A stretch of 64,000 nucleotides of DNA from Heterohyrax brucei (taxonomy: Eukaryota; Chordata; Mammalia; Hyracoidea; Procaviidae). Location: contig CM053143.1 in NCBI GenBank assembly GCA_028571685.1, positions 138,170,829 through 138,234,828 of the forward strand, in the 5' to 3' direction. The position numbers were made by a program, and so were the translations under genes. The notes beneath the pieces are model-generated. The model saw only the letters and a program-made list of their open reading frames with translations, ran no database searches and was not told the origin of the DNA. This document shows positions 11,070-22,013 of this stretch, in pieces (position 1 is the first letter of the stretch; every line of letters begins with the position of its first letter).

Positions 11070-11282
11070 TTGTGTTTCATTGACTATGCAAAAGCATTCG
11101 ACTATGTGGGTCATACTAAACTATGGCTAACGTTGCAGACAATGGAAATTCCAGAACACCTAATTGTGCTCTTAAGGAATCTGTATATGGATCAAAAGGC
11201 TGTTGTGCAAACAGAACAAGGGGACATTGCATGGTTTAAAGTCAGGAAAGGTGTGAGTCAGGGTTGTATCCTTTCACCGTAG
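11070..11282 (+). pseudogene. RTE reverse transcriptase core fragment (copy B)
   Basis: A 70-codon open frame covering RT motifs A and B. Motif A reads FIDYAKAFD (with the catalytic Asp), followed by LLRNLYMDQKAVVQTEQG and the motif-B region VRKGVSQGCILSP. It ends at a stop created where the frame should continue. Motif C downstream reads as YADN in another frame (around 11380-11395) instead of YADD, so a catalytic Asp is lost. It cannot encode an active enzyme. Confidence 0.9.
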
Positions 11283-11429
11283 TTTTTTAATCTATATGCT
11301 GAGCAAATAATCTGAGAAGCTGGATTATATGAAGATCAAGGCATCAGGATTGGAAGAATGACTTATTAACAACTTGAGTTATGCAGATAACACCACCTTA
11401 CTTGCTAGAAATGAAGATTTGAGACACTG

Positions 11430-11987
11430 ATGAAGATCAAAGACCACAGCCTTCATTATGGGTTGCACCTCAACAACAGGAAAACAAAAATCCTTTTAGC
11501 TGAACCAGTAACCAGCATTGTTATAAATGGAGAAAAGATTGAGGTTGTCAAGGATTTCATTTTACTTGTGTCCACAATCAACGCCCGTGGAAACATCAGT
11601 CAAGAAACCAAAAGATGCATTGCATTGGGAAAATCTGTTGCAAAGGACCTCTTTAAAGTATCCAAAAGTAAGAATGTCACCTTGAAGACTAAAACGCACC
11701 TGACCCAAGCCATGGTATTTTCAGTCACATTGTATGCATGTGGAAGCTGGACAACGAACAGAGAAAACAGAAGAATTGATGCCTTTGAATTGAGGTGTTG
11801 GAGAAGAATGTTGAATGTACCACGGACCACCAAAAGAACCAACAGATCTGTTCTGGAAGAAGTACAACCAGAGTGCTCCTTGGAAGCAAAGATGGCAAGA
11901 CTGTGTCTTACATACTTTGGACATGTTGTCAGGAAGGATCAGTCCCTGGAGAAGGACATTATGCTTGGTAGGGTGGAGGATCGGTGA
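11430..11987 (+). pseudogene. RTE ORF C-terminal region (copy B)
   Basis: 185-codon frame downstream of the RT core. It contains HYGLHLNNRKTKILL, VVKDFILLVSTINARG, DAFELRCWRRMLNVP and SLEAKMARLCLTYFGHVV. The same blocks appear in the minus strand at 27812-28342 (copy E2) and 50255-50464 (copy H), which confirms the family assignment. It stops at TGA, shortly before the 3' UTR. No enzymatic motif is known to me for this part of the RTE protein. Confidence 0.88.
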
Positions 11988-12156
11988 AAAAGAGGAAGAC
12001 TCTCAATGAGATGGATTGATACAGTGGCCAAAACAATGGGCTTAAGCATGGAAATGATTGTGGTCATGGCACAAGACTGGGCAGTGCTTTTTCTGTTGTT
12101 CACAGGGTCACTATGAGTTGGAACTGACTCAATAACACCTAACAACAACAACAACC

Positions 12157-12574
12157 CTTTCAGTAGACAGAAGCCAGGAAAATGCATTCTGCTGTGGCTC
12201 ATTTTGTTTCTTGACTCTGGCTTTTCATTGTCCCAGAGTCTCTTCCCTGTGTCACACTATTTTGTACCTTGTGCCCATGTGTATCTTTACTGGGGTTTTA
12301 GTAGGCATCACTAAGACTTTTCAGTCTATCTAAATGAAGTTGCAATGGTCAGGGTCTAAGGATGATCCCATTTCTATAGCTGGGCTCTGGCTGTTTCTAA
12401 TGTGCTATTGTAATACTTCTGCTTTGCCTGATGGTGAGGAAGTCTGGTTTCCATCAGTGTGCCTTTGCAGAAAGCAGAGGCTACTGTCTTTTCCTGAGAC
12501 ACTTCTTTCTCAGTCTGTTCCCTCTTAGCTTTATACAGAAGCAGTGGGAGGCATAGTCATCATCACCATCCTCC
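12157..12574. other. No feature recognised
   Basis: Ordinary-looking sequence. The 64-codon frame at 12334-12528 has no domain that I recognise. Confidence 0.5.
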
Positions 12575-12775
12575 TCCTCATCAACACTCATGTAGCACTT
12601 GAGGGTCAGCTGCTGTGTTGGGTACCACATTCATGGTCATTCACTGAATGATTGTAGCAGCTTTATGGAGTAGGCACTGTTATTATAATGTAATAACATT
12701 GTATTTTACAGGTAAGGAAATGGAAGAACAGAAGGACACTTATTTGCTAAGCCACAAAGCTATCAAGTGATTCTT
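12575..12775 (-). repeat. MIR SINE relic
   Basis: Antisense MIR blocks: 'atgtagcacttgagggtc', 'tattttacaggtaagg' and 'taagccacaaagctatcaa'. Followed at 12883-12900 by a T18 tract. Confidence 0.6.
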
Positions 12776-14153
12776 GTAGTCTTGGCTTCAGGGCCAATAC
12801 ACGACAGTTTTCATGGGACAACTTTGCCTCTATCAGCCAACATCCTGTACCTTCTGTCATCCTAGCTGTAGCAGTCAGAGTAGTTTTTTTTTTTTTTTTT
12901 AATGTTGTACCCACCTTCTTGTGAACCCTATAGGCAAAGATTTGAAAGTAAGACATTCTCCTTCATGAGGTTTTCATTTCTTTAGTCTGCCTTTTCTTCT
13001 TGCTCTTGACCTTGCACTGTGTAGTCTTTGAGCACGAGACACAGTGAGACTCCTGCTGGAGGGAGCATAAGGTGATAGCATGAGGCTGTGGGGGTTAAGT
13101 TCAAGGTGGAGCATGCTGTGGCATGTGGAGGGAGAAGTGCAGAGAAAAACACCTCTAATTCTTTAATATAAATTGTGGAGTGATATAGGCATCGTCTCTT
13201 CCATATGAATCTCTCTTTAGAGTTTTCAGGACCAGAATTTCATTTATGTTTGCAACAATTTCATGAACTAAGAAGGGAAGTATTATTGCTTCCTTTTTTT
13301 TTTTACTGTAGTATTATAGCTTCTGCTTCTTTTTTTTAACTAGATAAGTTTCTGTCATTTGCTATATGTCATTCAGCTACTGAGCAGTGTAGCTGACTAG
13401 AGCTTCTGTCTCCTTGTTCTGTTTCCGACATAACACTGTTTTCTCAATGACTGTGTGTGCAGAAGATTAATAAAACTTGACACACTCCATCTTAATAATT
13501 TATATTTTTCTTCTGTTGCTTTCCCAGAAAAAAACTAATAAAAAATGAGCTTGGAGTCCCTGTTGGCTGGATTGGCTTTAGCTACCACTGTCCTTCTCAG
13601 TGACAAACTCCAGCAGGTTAGGGATGATGACTGCATTGAGACAGACCAATGCTTTGTTTCTTGAACCGGCAATGTTCCAAGCTTTTTGTCTGGAAATCAG
13701 ACTTATGTGTTAGTCTGGATTTTTTAAGCTAACTGGCTTGCATACTGGTAAGAAAATCACTTTGTCATTCTGTTTCTATTTCCATCTGTGCCCCAGAAGA
13801 TGGAGAAATTATTATGCTTGAAATGTAGAGAAGAAGGAGGGGAGAGATTATTCTCATGCTATCCAGTGTTATAATTCAACTCATTTCCACCACTGAACAT
13901 TCGTGTGGTATGCAGTTTTACCTTCCCCTTCCTATCTTTTGACACCCTTTTTATTTTTCCCCTGTGAATGTACTACTCCTATAATAACACAAAGGACTAG
14001 TATAATATCACCAGCAAAATGTATTTATTTTGATTTTGAATGAAGAGCCCCCTGAGTAGAATGAAGAATAAATGCAACACTTGCTTTTAAGTATGAGGGG
14101 AATAATATTTAACTCATAGTATTCTTTATGTTTTGTCCTGTATACATTTATTT
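12776..14153. other. Mostly unremarkable; T-rich tracts
   Basis: Contains an 18-T run near 12883-12900 and shorter T runs near 13297 and 13332. I see no gene, no SINE and no LTR. The T runs could be old retroposon tails read antisense, but no body is attached. Confidence 0.45.
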
Positions 14154-14480
14154 TGTTGTTAGCTGTCTTCAGGTTAGCCTCTAACTCATGATAACCCCAT
14201 GGACGGTGGAATGAAACAAAATGCTGCCCAGTTCTAGGCCATCCCCACCACTGCTCGCAGATTGTGCTGTTGTGATCCACACGGTTTCATTGGTGGGCTT
14301 GGAAGTAGGTAGTACATCCATTCTGTCTAGTGTATCTTGGCTTGAAAGCTCCACTGAACCCTGTTTAGCTTTGTAGTGATATACAAGCCTCTACAGATAG
14401 ATGGGTGTTGGCTGCTCATCGGGTGCCGTGGTCAGGAGTCAGATACTAGTCTCCCACATGGAAGGTGAAAACTTTGCAAC
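14154..14480 (-). repeat. tRNA-Gly-type SINE
   Basis: Antisense: tail 'gttgttagctgtcttcagg' at the left, RTE-like body, then the head 'cccacatggaaggtgaaaa' at the right end. The body lost part of its centre near 14280-14390. Confidence 0.75.
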
Positions 14481-15198
14481 GAAATCATCAATACCTCCAC
14501 ATACATTTATATACTCTGGGTATTTTATTCAAATGAAAGTTCTTTGTTTTCATTTTAATTCAACACAGTTTGGCTCTATACTTGCTTTGTGCACATTTCC
14601 GAGATGATCTACCAAATAATAAGGCCCAGTGCCTGCCCTCACAGGGCTGACAAGTTGGTAGGAAAAAAACAAAAGACACTTGTTTCCCCAAGACATTCTC
14701 TTGAGGCAGAAATAGGGTCCTTGCATGTACAGAACTGTGGACTTGTAGGCTCTGACGTGTCCCTCCCAGTGGTATCTCACTGGCCCCCACCGTGCTGCCA
14801 TTCCCTTGTTCCCACTGCAGAGAGGCTGGATGCCAGTCATCCGAGCTACTCCAGTGCTGTGGCCAATGACTCCACTCTTCTGTTACTTTGGCCCAAGTAT
14901 TTGATGCTTTGCTTTTCACTCGCATCATTGAGCCCTTTCTTGCCTCAGTAGTTCTTAACTCTCACATCAAAAGGGAGAAGCATCTTTTATTCCAAATCTC
15001 ATTACTAGAGGCCACAAAGCTGTGTTATTTCATGTTCTGTCTGACTTACAGGGAATTGTAAATTGTAAAACTGTAGAAGATAGTAAACAAAAAAACAAGC
15101 AAAGAAAGAAAGGAAACAGCAATAACGAAATACTTTTAAAATGGGAGCTCCCCTCTTTTTAGGACTCCCACTAGGCTTTAAGCCTCTTAAGCTCAGCG
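14481..15198. other. No feature recognised
   Basis: Overlapping frames on both strands occur here (14550-14951, up to 122 codons), but none shows a domain, and opposing open frames in the same bases argue for chance. An A-rich tract lies near 15085-15120. Confidence 0.5.
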
Positions 15199-15395
15199 AG
15201 GAGCCCCCGAGTGATGCAAATGGTAAGTTCTCAACTACTAACTGAAAGATTGGCAGTGAATCTGCCCAGTGGTGCCTTGGGAGAAAGTCCTGGTGATCTG
15301 CATCTGAAAGGTCACAGCCTTGAAAATCCTATGGAGCTCAGTTTTACACTGCAGTGCATAGTATTTCTACTGTTAGTTGGAACAGAGAGTAACTA
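15199..15395 (+). repeat. AfroSINE-like copy, long type
   Basis: Head 'ggagcccccgagtgatgc', B-box-like 'ggcagtgaatctgccc', long-type insert 'agtcctggtgatctgcatc', then 'cctatggagctcagtttta'. The tail is worn. Confidence 0.75.
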
Positions 15396-15424
15396 CGAAG
15401 AAAAAAGGTTAGAGACTGGGTCTG

Positions 15425-15510
15425 TTTTGCTAGTTCTTGTATCCCCAGTACAGTATGGAGCCTGACACATACTAGGCACTCAGTAAATGTTTTGTTGACT
15501 GAACGGATGA
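15425..15510 (+). repeat. MIR or L2 3' fragment
   Basis: Carries 'tgacacatactaggcact' followed by 'cagtaaatgttttgttgac', the usual ending of old MIR/L2 copies. Too short to separate the two. Confidence 0.55.
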
Positions 15511-16377
15511 ATACATGACTCAGACATGGGTTCCTGTGAGCCTGGCTGAGGACAAGCAGAGTGGCAGACACCATGCTGTAGTCAAAACTATCCCTTCTTC
15601 TGACACTGGCTGACAGTCCTTGGAACATGACTATGTGACTTGGCTTTCTCTTCTCTCAAGGATGAGTTCACCTCCCAGGAGACTTGTCAGACCTTCTTGC
15701 AAGCAGAACCTTGGCAAGCCCACCCCAGTGGTCCTCCAGACTTACCCTAGCCTTGTCTGAATCCTGGAGCAAAGACAACCTGAGTGCTAGCCAGGACTCA
15801 GCTACATAAACAGTTACAGCTGGAAAGTCAAATGAGAGGACAAGAACTATAAGAGGGAAGAACTGTTACATCTGACAAGGGGGTGGTCAAGGAAGACACT
15901 GGGTAGGTGATGGGGGCCTCAGAGGAAGGGGTAGATTCTGATAGTGTTGTCCAAGTGAGGGACCTGCTACAGGACAGGGTCGTGGAGTACAATGTTCTGG
16001 GCCAGTGCTCGCGCAACCCATTGAGAAGAAAATTATTGGGAGATGATGAAATAAAGACTGTTTGGGGATAGTTAGGGCATGGTTTGGACTTTATTATAGA
16101 GGCCAAGAGAAGTTTTGGGAAGCTGAATGGCTGGGGGAGGGAAAGGAAATTACTTAGGAAGCTCTAACAATCCAAGGGGGAGAACTGAGATGGCCAAAGG
16201 CAGGGGCTCTGGGCATTGAAAGCCCTTTGCAATCTACATTACGCAACCTTGGTTTACTTATTTTTGTATTCGCTACATTTCCAGACTCAGTTTCAAGCTC
16301 AGAATAAGTGGCCAGCAAATGTTTGAAGAATGAATGAATAAATAAAACAGATACTATAGATTCTTGAGTATCTATAT
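15511..16377. other. No feature recognised
   Basis: A possible L2/MIR ending lies near 16295-16345 ('aataagtggccagcaaatg'), otherwise nothing. The 92-codon minus frame at 15828-16106 has no recognisable domain. Confidence 0.45.
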
Positions 16378-16526
16378 CCGGTAGCATAGCGGATTAAGTG
16401 CTACATCTGCTAACCAAATGGTCAGCAGTTCAAATCCACCAGGTGCCCCTTGGAAGCTCTACGGGACAGTTCTACTCTGACCCACTGGGTGGGTATGAAT
16501 CAGACCTGATTTGACAGCAGTGGATG
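16378..16526 (+). repeat. AfroSINE-like copy, short type
   Basis: A-box-like 'tagcatagcggattaag', B-box-like 'gtcagcagttcaaatcc', 'cccttggaagctctacgg', 'cagttctactctgac', and the tail 'gacagcagtgga'. Confidence 0.85.
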
Positions 16527-16705
16527 AACTCTGAGCATGCAGAATCAATAAATTCCAGGGGGACGAAGGGTAGCGACAGAGAGGTGAAGGTGAAGCTAAG
16601 ATGAAATTTCTAGGAGCTTCTTTGTATGGCAGGTGTGCCCTTCCCTGAGGTAGGAATATAAGGGAAAATAGAAGCAGGCGGGGGTTATGGAGGATTATGA
16701 TGACT

Positions 16706-17032
16706 TCGGTGGTGATTCAGTGCTGGAGTTCTCATCTTCCATGTGGGAGACCAGGTTTGATTCCCGGCCAGTGCTTCTCACGTGCAGCCAGTACTTGCCT
16801 ATCAGTGGAGGCTTGTGTGTTTTACTGACGCTGAACTGTCCACAGAAATGACAGGCTAGGAAAAAAGGCTTGGAGATCTGTTTCCAAATTCAGCCAATGA
16901 AGATTCTATGAATCACAGAAGTCTGATCTGTAGTGGATCACAGGGACAGTGCAGGACCAGGCAGTGTCTTGTGCTCTTGTGCATGGGCCCCTCTTGAGTT
17001 GGGGGCTGACTAAATAGTAGGGGACAACAACA
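16706..17032 (+). repeat. tRNA-Gly-type SINE
   Basis: The best preserved tRNA-Gly head in the window: 'cggtggtgattcagtgc' plus the B box 'ggtttgattcccggcc'. The RTE-like body and RTE-like tail follow ('gtgcaggaccaggcagtg', 'ggggctgactaaat'), ending 'ggggacaacaacaa'. Confidence 0.85.
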
Positions 17033-17126
17033 ATGAGCCCTTATATTAGAATAGATGTAATTCTAAATGCTTCATGTGTAGTCACTTGTTTTATTATTGT
17101 TTTAGCCTTATGCAGTAGGTATTGTA
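17033..17126 (-). repeat. MIR fragment
   Basis: A short antisense MIR-like stretch ('aaatgcttcatgtgtagtc', 'ccttatgcagtaggtatt'), cut on the right by RTE copy C. Confidence 0.45.
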
Positions 17127-17367
17127 TGATGGAATACCAACCAAGATGTTTCAACAGATGGGTGCAGTGCTGGAAGTGCCCCCTTGTCCATGCCAAGATT
17201 TTTGGAAGATAGCTACCTGGTCAATCGACTGGAAGAGATCCATATTTATGTCTGTTCTAAAGGAAAACAATCTAGCAAAATGTGTAAATTACTGAACAAT
17301 ATCATTTATATCACATACAAGTAAAATCTTGCTGAAGATCTTACAAAAGGAAATTGCAGTAGTACTT
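17127..17367 (+). mobile_element. RTE LINE copy C fragment
   Basis: About 240 bp from the region just upstream of and into the RT domain: 'aagatgtttcaacagatgg', 'gactggaagagatccatat', 'gtaaaatcttgctgaagat'. It has no tail. It stops where an L1 3' UTR begins. Confidence 0.8.
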
Positions 17368-17717
17368 TCTGGCCTGACGAAGCCTATAGAAACCCTGAGA
17401 ATACTGGATGTTCTTTTAGCCTGGTAATGAATTCACTCCTGCGGTTCACACTTCACCCAAAGATTGTACAGACCCATAGAATAAAATGAGACTAAAAGGG
17501 CAGACCAGTGCAGGGGTAAGGATTAGAAGGCAGGAGGGCAAAACTGGCAGTCAGGAACCTAAAGCTGATAAGGGAGAGTGTTGACATGTGGTGGAGTTGT
17601 TCATCAATGTCGTAAAACAATACATGTACTAACTGTAAATGAGAAGCTAGTTTGTTTGTTAAACTTTCATTGAAAGCATAGTTTTAAAAAAACTCCTAAA
17701 AAGAAAAAAAAAAAAAG
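17368..17717 (+). mobile_element. L1 3' UTR, strongly 5'-truncated
   Basis: Matches the L1 3' UTR seen at 46.85-47.0 kb in this window ('aaaatgagactaaa', 'cacccaaagattgtacag') and extends it to the end, 'tttcattgaaagcatag', with an A-rich terminus at 17697-17717. The best example here of a complete L1 3' end. Confidence 0.8.
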
Positions 17718-17861
17718 AATATTGTCTAAAATTTTGCTGGAAGATGAGCTCCTTAAGTTGGATCATACCAACAATTGTAAAGATGGCACAGGACCCAGCA
17801 ATGGTTGTTCTGCTGTTTGAGGTCACTATGAGTTGAACCAACTTAGCTATGACTAACAATC
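17718..17861 (+). repeat. Short RTE-derived element (5' piece joined to 3' tail)
   Basis: Two RTE pieces are joined. 'attgtct' plus 'gctggaagatgagctcc' resembles the RTE 5' region, and it is followed at once by the RTE 3' tail ('caattgtaaagatggcac', 'aggtcactatgagttg'). The coding middle is absent. It may be a non-autonomous RTE derivative or one deleted copy; I cannot tell from a single example. Confidence 0.5.
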
Positions 17862-18020
17862 ACAAAACTCACTGCTTTTGAGTAGCTTCCGACTCATAGC
17901 ATCCCTACAGGGCAGAGTAGACCTGCTCTATAGGGTTTCCAAGGAATGCCTGGTGCATTTGAACTGCTGACCTTTTGGTTAGCAGCTGTAGTTCTTAACT
18001 GCTATGCCACCAGGGTTTCC
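17862..18020 (-). repeat. AfroSINE-like copy, short type
   Basis: Clean antisense copy: 'gtagcttccgactcatagc', 'gggcagagtagacctgc', 'tttccaaggaatgcctgg', 'ttggttagcagctgtag', and the end 'gctatgccaccagggtttcc'. Confidence 0.88.
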
Positions 18021-18157
18021 AACAATGATAAGAATAGAAAACACAAAATGAATATATTCATAACATTTGTAATAATGCAACCCGTTGCCAACATATCACG
18101 GTAAAAGGAAGGGCGTTTTGGAAATGTGGAGTGTTTCCATCCAACAAAGGGTATATT

Positions 18158-18362
18158 GGAAGTTTCCGTGTAGCTCAAAACATTGAGTGCTGCACTGCTA
18201 ATCAAAAGGTTGGTGGTTGAAACTCACTCAGAGGCAGCTGGGGGGACAGACCAGGCTATCGGTTTCTGGCAGCCCTTAAAATGCTATGGAGCAGTTCTAC
18301 TCTGCACATACAGAGTTGCTGTGTGTTGAAATTGACTTGATGGCAACTGACAACTAACAACC
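18158..18362 (+). repeat. AfroSINE-like copy, long type
   Basis: Head 'gaagtttccgtgtagctc', B-box-like 'ggtggttgaaactcac', then 'atgctatggagcagttc' and the tail 'tgatggcaactgacaac'. Confidence 0.78.
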
Positions 18363-19049
18363 ACTGAGGCACATGAGTTGTTTTGTTGACTCTGACTTAT
18401 TGGCAGTGGTGCACAGTGGTCCTTGTAGTCAGCAAGGTGAGCCTGAATTAAGGTCCCATCGCAGCTCAACTTGAGCATTAAGTTTCTTTCTTTCTTTTGA
18501 ATCAGCAGAGTTAATCTTCCCACATGTTTTCTTTGTGAGCATTTTTGATGAATATTTAGAGGTTAGAGTTCTATCACCTTCCCCACCAAAATACATTTAT
18601 TCTGGGGCTAGAACTTCTAAATTCTATAAACAACCACAAGTACTGACATTTATTTTCAAGCCTCCAAGAAAACATTATCTATTCTATTTTGGAAAGACAT
18701 GATTTGATGTCTGGTTAGCTGAGAAGTGGAAACATTGAAATATTATCTTAATTTAAGACCTTAGAACTCCTTTTGAGAACATAATTTTTATCTGTACGTA
18801 AGAGTAGTTTAAAAGTCAGAATATATTTAGATTTTACATAGTACTTCATAAACATGAATTCATTCTTTTTGTGTTCTTATGATGCTATACAAAGTACAGT
18901 GATATTTTGAATGGAGTCAGTAAAACCCTTCAAAGTCTAAATTGGACTAAATTACTGAGTGGTCAAACCTAGAATCAAACACTTGTCTCCAGACTCCTTG
19001 GCCTTCCTTTCCTGTGAGGTAGAGGGGGTCTAGTTGACATTCTTGGAGG
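18363..19049. other. No feature recognised
   Basis: AT-rich sequence without recognisable repeats or coding potential. Confidence 0.5.
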
Positions 19050-19265
19050 TCTGATGGAAAGAACATAGACTGTGGTGTCATGAGTTTGAATCTCTGCTTG
19101 GCTGCTAAATGAAAGATCCATAGTTCAAATCCATTAGCTGTTTCATGGTAGAAAGATGCAGCCATTTGCTTCTATAAAGATTGCAGCCTTGAGAACTTTA
19201 TGAAGCAGTTCCTTTCTGTGCTGTAGGGTTGCTCTGAATCAGAACAGACCTGATGGCAGTGGGTG
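19050..19265 (+). repeat. AfroSINE-like copy, long type, diverged
   Basis: B-box-like 'catagttcaaatccatt', then 'aagattgcagccttgag' and the tail 'gaacagacctgatggcag'. The first 40 bases of the head are poorly matched. Confidence 0.65.
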
Positions 19266-19561
19266 TATTTACCCCTTTGGTCAAACATATGTCATGAAGG
19301 GTTTGTTGTGAGCTTTACATTGGTAGACTATCCAAAGTGTCTGGCGCAGTAGACATGAATTGCCTGTCTTTTTCCTCCTGCTTTGGAAATATACCTGTAA
19401 CAGAGGGTGACTCTTACTTGATCCAGAACATCAGGAAAACTCTTGCTCAAAAGATAAAAAAGTGCCCACTGATTTTTCCATGCTGTTGTACACTCTTTCA
19501 ATAATACATTCTACGGTATAATTTATGACATACCTGGATTCCATGTCCTGGAGCCACATGT

Positions 19562-19901
19562 CGTTAGCTACTGTTGAGCCAGCCCCCAACTCAGGGCAAC
19601 CTTGTATGCAACTGAATGGAATACTCACTGCCTGGTCCTGCACCGTCCCCATGATCCACTGCAGACTGTACTGCTGAAACCCACAAGGTTTTTGGGGGCT
19701 GGTTTTCAGAAGTAGATTGCTGGGCTTTTCCTCATAGTCCGTTTTAGCTACTCAAGTCAGCTAAAACCTGTTCAGCATCATAGCAACATGCAAGTCTCCA
19801 CTGATAGGAAAGTCATGGCTGTACATTAACAGCATCAGCTGGGATTTGAATCTGGGTCTCCCATGTGAAAGGTGAGAATTTTACCACTGAGCAACCACTG
19901 T
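19562..19901 (-). repeat. tRNA-Gly-type SINE
   Basis: Almost full antisense copy: tail ('cgttagctactgttgagc'), RTE-like body ('ttcagaagtagattgctgg'), then head ('ggtgagaattttaccactg' and 'gagcaaccactg'). Confidence 0.85.
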
Positions 19902-20181
19902 ACCCTCTGCTCTAAAGTAGCATTTCCTACTAACCAGCAATGCATGTTTTAAATCCCTTTTTACCTGTTGGAGTCCCTCATTCCCATCTTGGGCAACAGA
20001 AGTTGCGACGTAGATTATTTTCCTCCTTCCTCCTCTTCTTCTTGACACTTTGGCTGCACAGGAGAGAATTTATTTAGTTTCCCTACTGGTTCACGGTTAA
20101 ATTTGGGATGAGAAACGTTGCCATAGAAGGTATATATAGATACATGTAGAGTATATAGATATATGTAGAGTATATAAACAA

Positions 20182-20391
20182 GGAGCCCTGGTGGTACAGT
20201 GGTTAAAGTGTTTGGCTGCTAACTGAAAGGTCAGAGGTTCAAACCCACCAGTGGCTTGTCGGAAGAAAATGCCTGGCACTCTGTTCCTAAGAGGATTACA
20301 GCCTAGGAAATCTGCTATGGGGCAGTTCTACTCTCTCCTATAGGGTTGCCCTGAGTTGCTCTCAACGTGAAGGCATCTGGTAACAACAACA
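20182..20391 (+). repeat. AfroSINE-like copy, long type, well preserved
   Basis: Pol III-like boxes are visible: A-box region 'tggtacagtggttaaag', B-box region 'gaggttcaaacccacc'. Then 'ggggcagttctactctc' and a tail ending 'tctggtaacaacaacag', which has the same terminal repeat as the RTE 3' end. This is the clearest copy for comparing SINE and RTE tails. Confidence 0.9.
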
Positions 20392-20774
20392 GTGTATAGG
20401 GTTTGCAGGGTGTAAGAAAGCTAGAGAGGAGGCTCTTCTAGGTGCACCTGAATAATTCTGGGTATGCCCAGCCATTTAGGATGTTCAAATGAGAAGAATT
20501 ATCAAAATGATGACAGTAAAGTAGCAACATTTTCTGAAGAGGAACATGCTGATCCACTGTGACTTTTTACTGCACTGTCTTGGATCAGATGATGCATTTT
20601 GTACTGGCGAACATAGAGCTGAGGAAGTAACAAACCAAATAGGTAGATTTTGATGTGGAAACAGAAGTCTAGATATATTTGGGTGGAGCTGGGTGCTTTC
20701 TTTTCTCTTTTGCGGTTCAGGTAGGAAAGGAAAGAAATCGGGAGAAAGGAACTAGCATGCTGAGGGGTTTCCGT

Positions 20775-20960
20775 AAGTAAGGCATTTTCTCATAGGTCTC
20801 ATTTAATCTTTATAACAGTTATTTCACATTCCTATGAAATAAATGTATCATTTTGAAGGCCCTCAAAGCAATGAAAGCTCAAAGAGACTGCATAACTTTT
20901 CAGGGTCTCAGTGTTAGCAAGAGGCAGAGACATGATTCGACTCTGGTTTTTATGAATTTG
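20775..20960 (-). repeat. MIR SINE relic
   Basis: Antisense MIR blocks 'aggtctcatttaatcttta', 'ctatgaaataaatgtatc' and 'gcaagaggcagagacatga'. Confidence 0.65.
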
Positions 20961-20989
20961 TTTATATTCCTCCAAAACATATAGTTTGA

Positions 20990-21310
20990 TCTTAGCCCCT
21001 ACATCTATAAATATAACCCCATGTGGAAATGGAGTTGTTTTTTGTTATGCTGATGAGGTCATACCAAAGTAGGGTACGTTTTAAACCTAATCTCTTTTGA
21101 GTTAACAAAAGAAACAGAAAGACAGAGTCTTCTGTGGGGGAGGACAGCGGCAAAGGACCACTGGAGAGCTGGGGCTACTGACAAGGAACTCCTCTAGAGC
21201 TGATGCCCTGAAGTCAGGCTTATGCCCTCCCAAAGTGTGAAAAAATGAATTCTTGTTATTTAAATTCCCTGCTTGTGGGATTTCTGTGTGGCAGTGCTAG
21301 GGAACTAAGA
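20990..21310 (+). mobile_element. Partial LTR, ERVL-MaLR-like (LTR-11)
   Basis: 3' portion of a MaLR-like LTR: 'aacctaatctcttttgag', 'ggaactcctctagagc', 'tgtgggatttctgtgtgg' and the end 'cagtgctagggaactaaga'. The 5' half is missing. A different subtype from LTR-1. Confidence 0.6.
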
Positions 21311-21675
21311 TGCTGATCTGCTTAGTTCTGAAGTCTGACTAATTCCTAAGGCAGCTGAGTCGGGGGAAAGAAGGAAGAAAAAGAATCATAAGTTCATTAA
21401 ATTGAAGGAGAGTGTTTGAAAGGCAGATGGAGCCACAGATTTTGATTTTCAATTTGCACTCTGAACTGTCTCAGTGGTTACTGAAATTAATTGTAGAGGG
21501 CTAAGCAGCCTTCTACTTGAAAAGGCCCTGGGGGATTTAGAGCCATTGGTCAGATGCTGCTAGTAGGAAGTAAAGGCGCCCTTAGTTTCCATTAAATTAT
21601 GCTTTATACTATTTAGAATTTATATACCGTGTCCATTTTTTTTTTACTACTACAGTTTAAGGGATACTGCACTGT
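21311..21675. other. No feature recognised
   Basis: No repeat or gene signal apart from short homopolymer runs. Confidence 0.5.
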
Positions 21676-21840
21676 GGATCCTTAGTAGCACAGGAGTTAC
21701 GAGCTACAGCTGCTAACCAAAAGGTCAGCAGTTCAAATCCACCAGTTGCTCTTTGGAAACCCTATGAGGCAATTCTACTCTGTCCCGTAGGGTCACCGTG
21801 AGTTGGGATCAACTTAACAGCAGTGGGTTTGGTTTTTGGT
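21676..21840 (+). repeat. AfroSINE-like copy, short type
   Basis: Near-complete: 'ggatccttagtagcacagg', 'gtcagcagttcaaatcc', 'ctttggaaaccctatgagg', 'gggtcaccgtgagttgg', tail 'cagcagtgggtttggttt'. First of three SINEs in the same orientation. Confidence 0.92.
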
Positions 21841-21854
21841 ATGGTCTACACTCT

Positions 21855-22011
21855 GGAGCCCTGGTAGCACAGTTGTTTAGGGCTTGGCTGATAACTGAAA
21901 GATCTGCAGTTCAAATCCAAGGTTTCCCTTGGAAACCCGATAGGAGCAGTTATACTCTGTCCTATAGGGTTTCTAAGTGTCAGAATTGACTCGATGGCAC
22001 ACAATGACAAC
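21855..22011 (+). repeat. AfroSINE-like copy, short type
   Basis: Starts 'ggagccctggtagcacag', 15 bp after the previous SINE, and ends 'cgatggcacacaatgac'. The head retains the A box 'tggtagcacagttg'. Confidence 0.9.
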
Positions 22012-22013
22012 AC

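Larger units (their letters stand above)
10826..12156 (+). mobile_element. RTE LINE copy B, 5'-truncated
   Basis: A 1.33-kb RTE fragment that starts within the RT region ('cgtatttatgctcattcc') and runs to the 3' tail ending 'cacctaacaacaacaac'. It is the least damaged RTE copy here. Two frames survive and are listed separately. The 3' tail includes 'gggtcactatgagttgg', the segment shared with the SINEs. Transcription or activity is not expected because most of the protein is missing. Confidence 0.92.

Noticed and set aside
14550-14951. Overlapping frames of 96-122 codons on both strands
   Set aside because: Opposing frames over the same bases, no domain, no splice context; likely chance.
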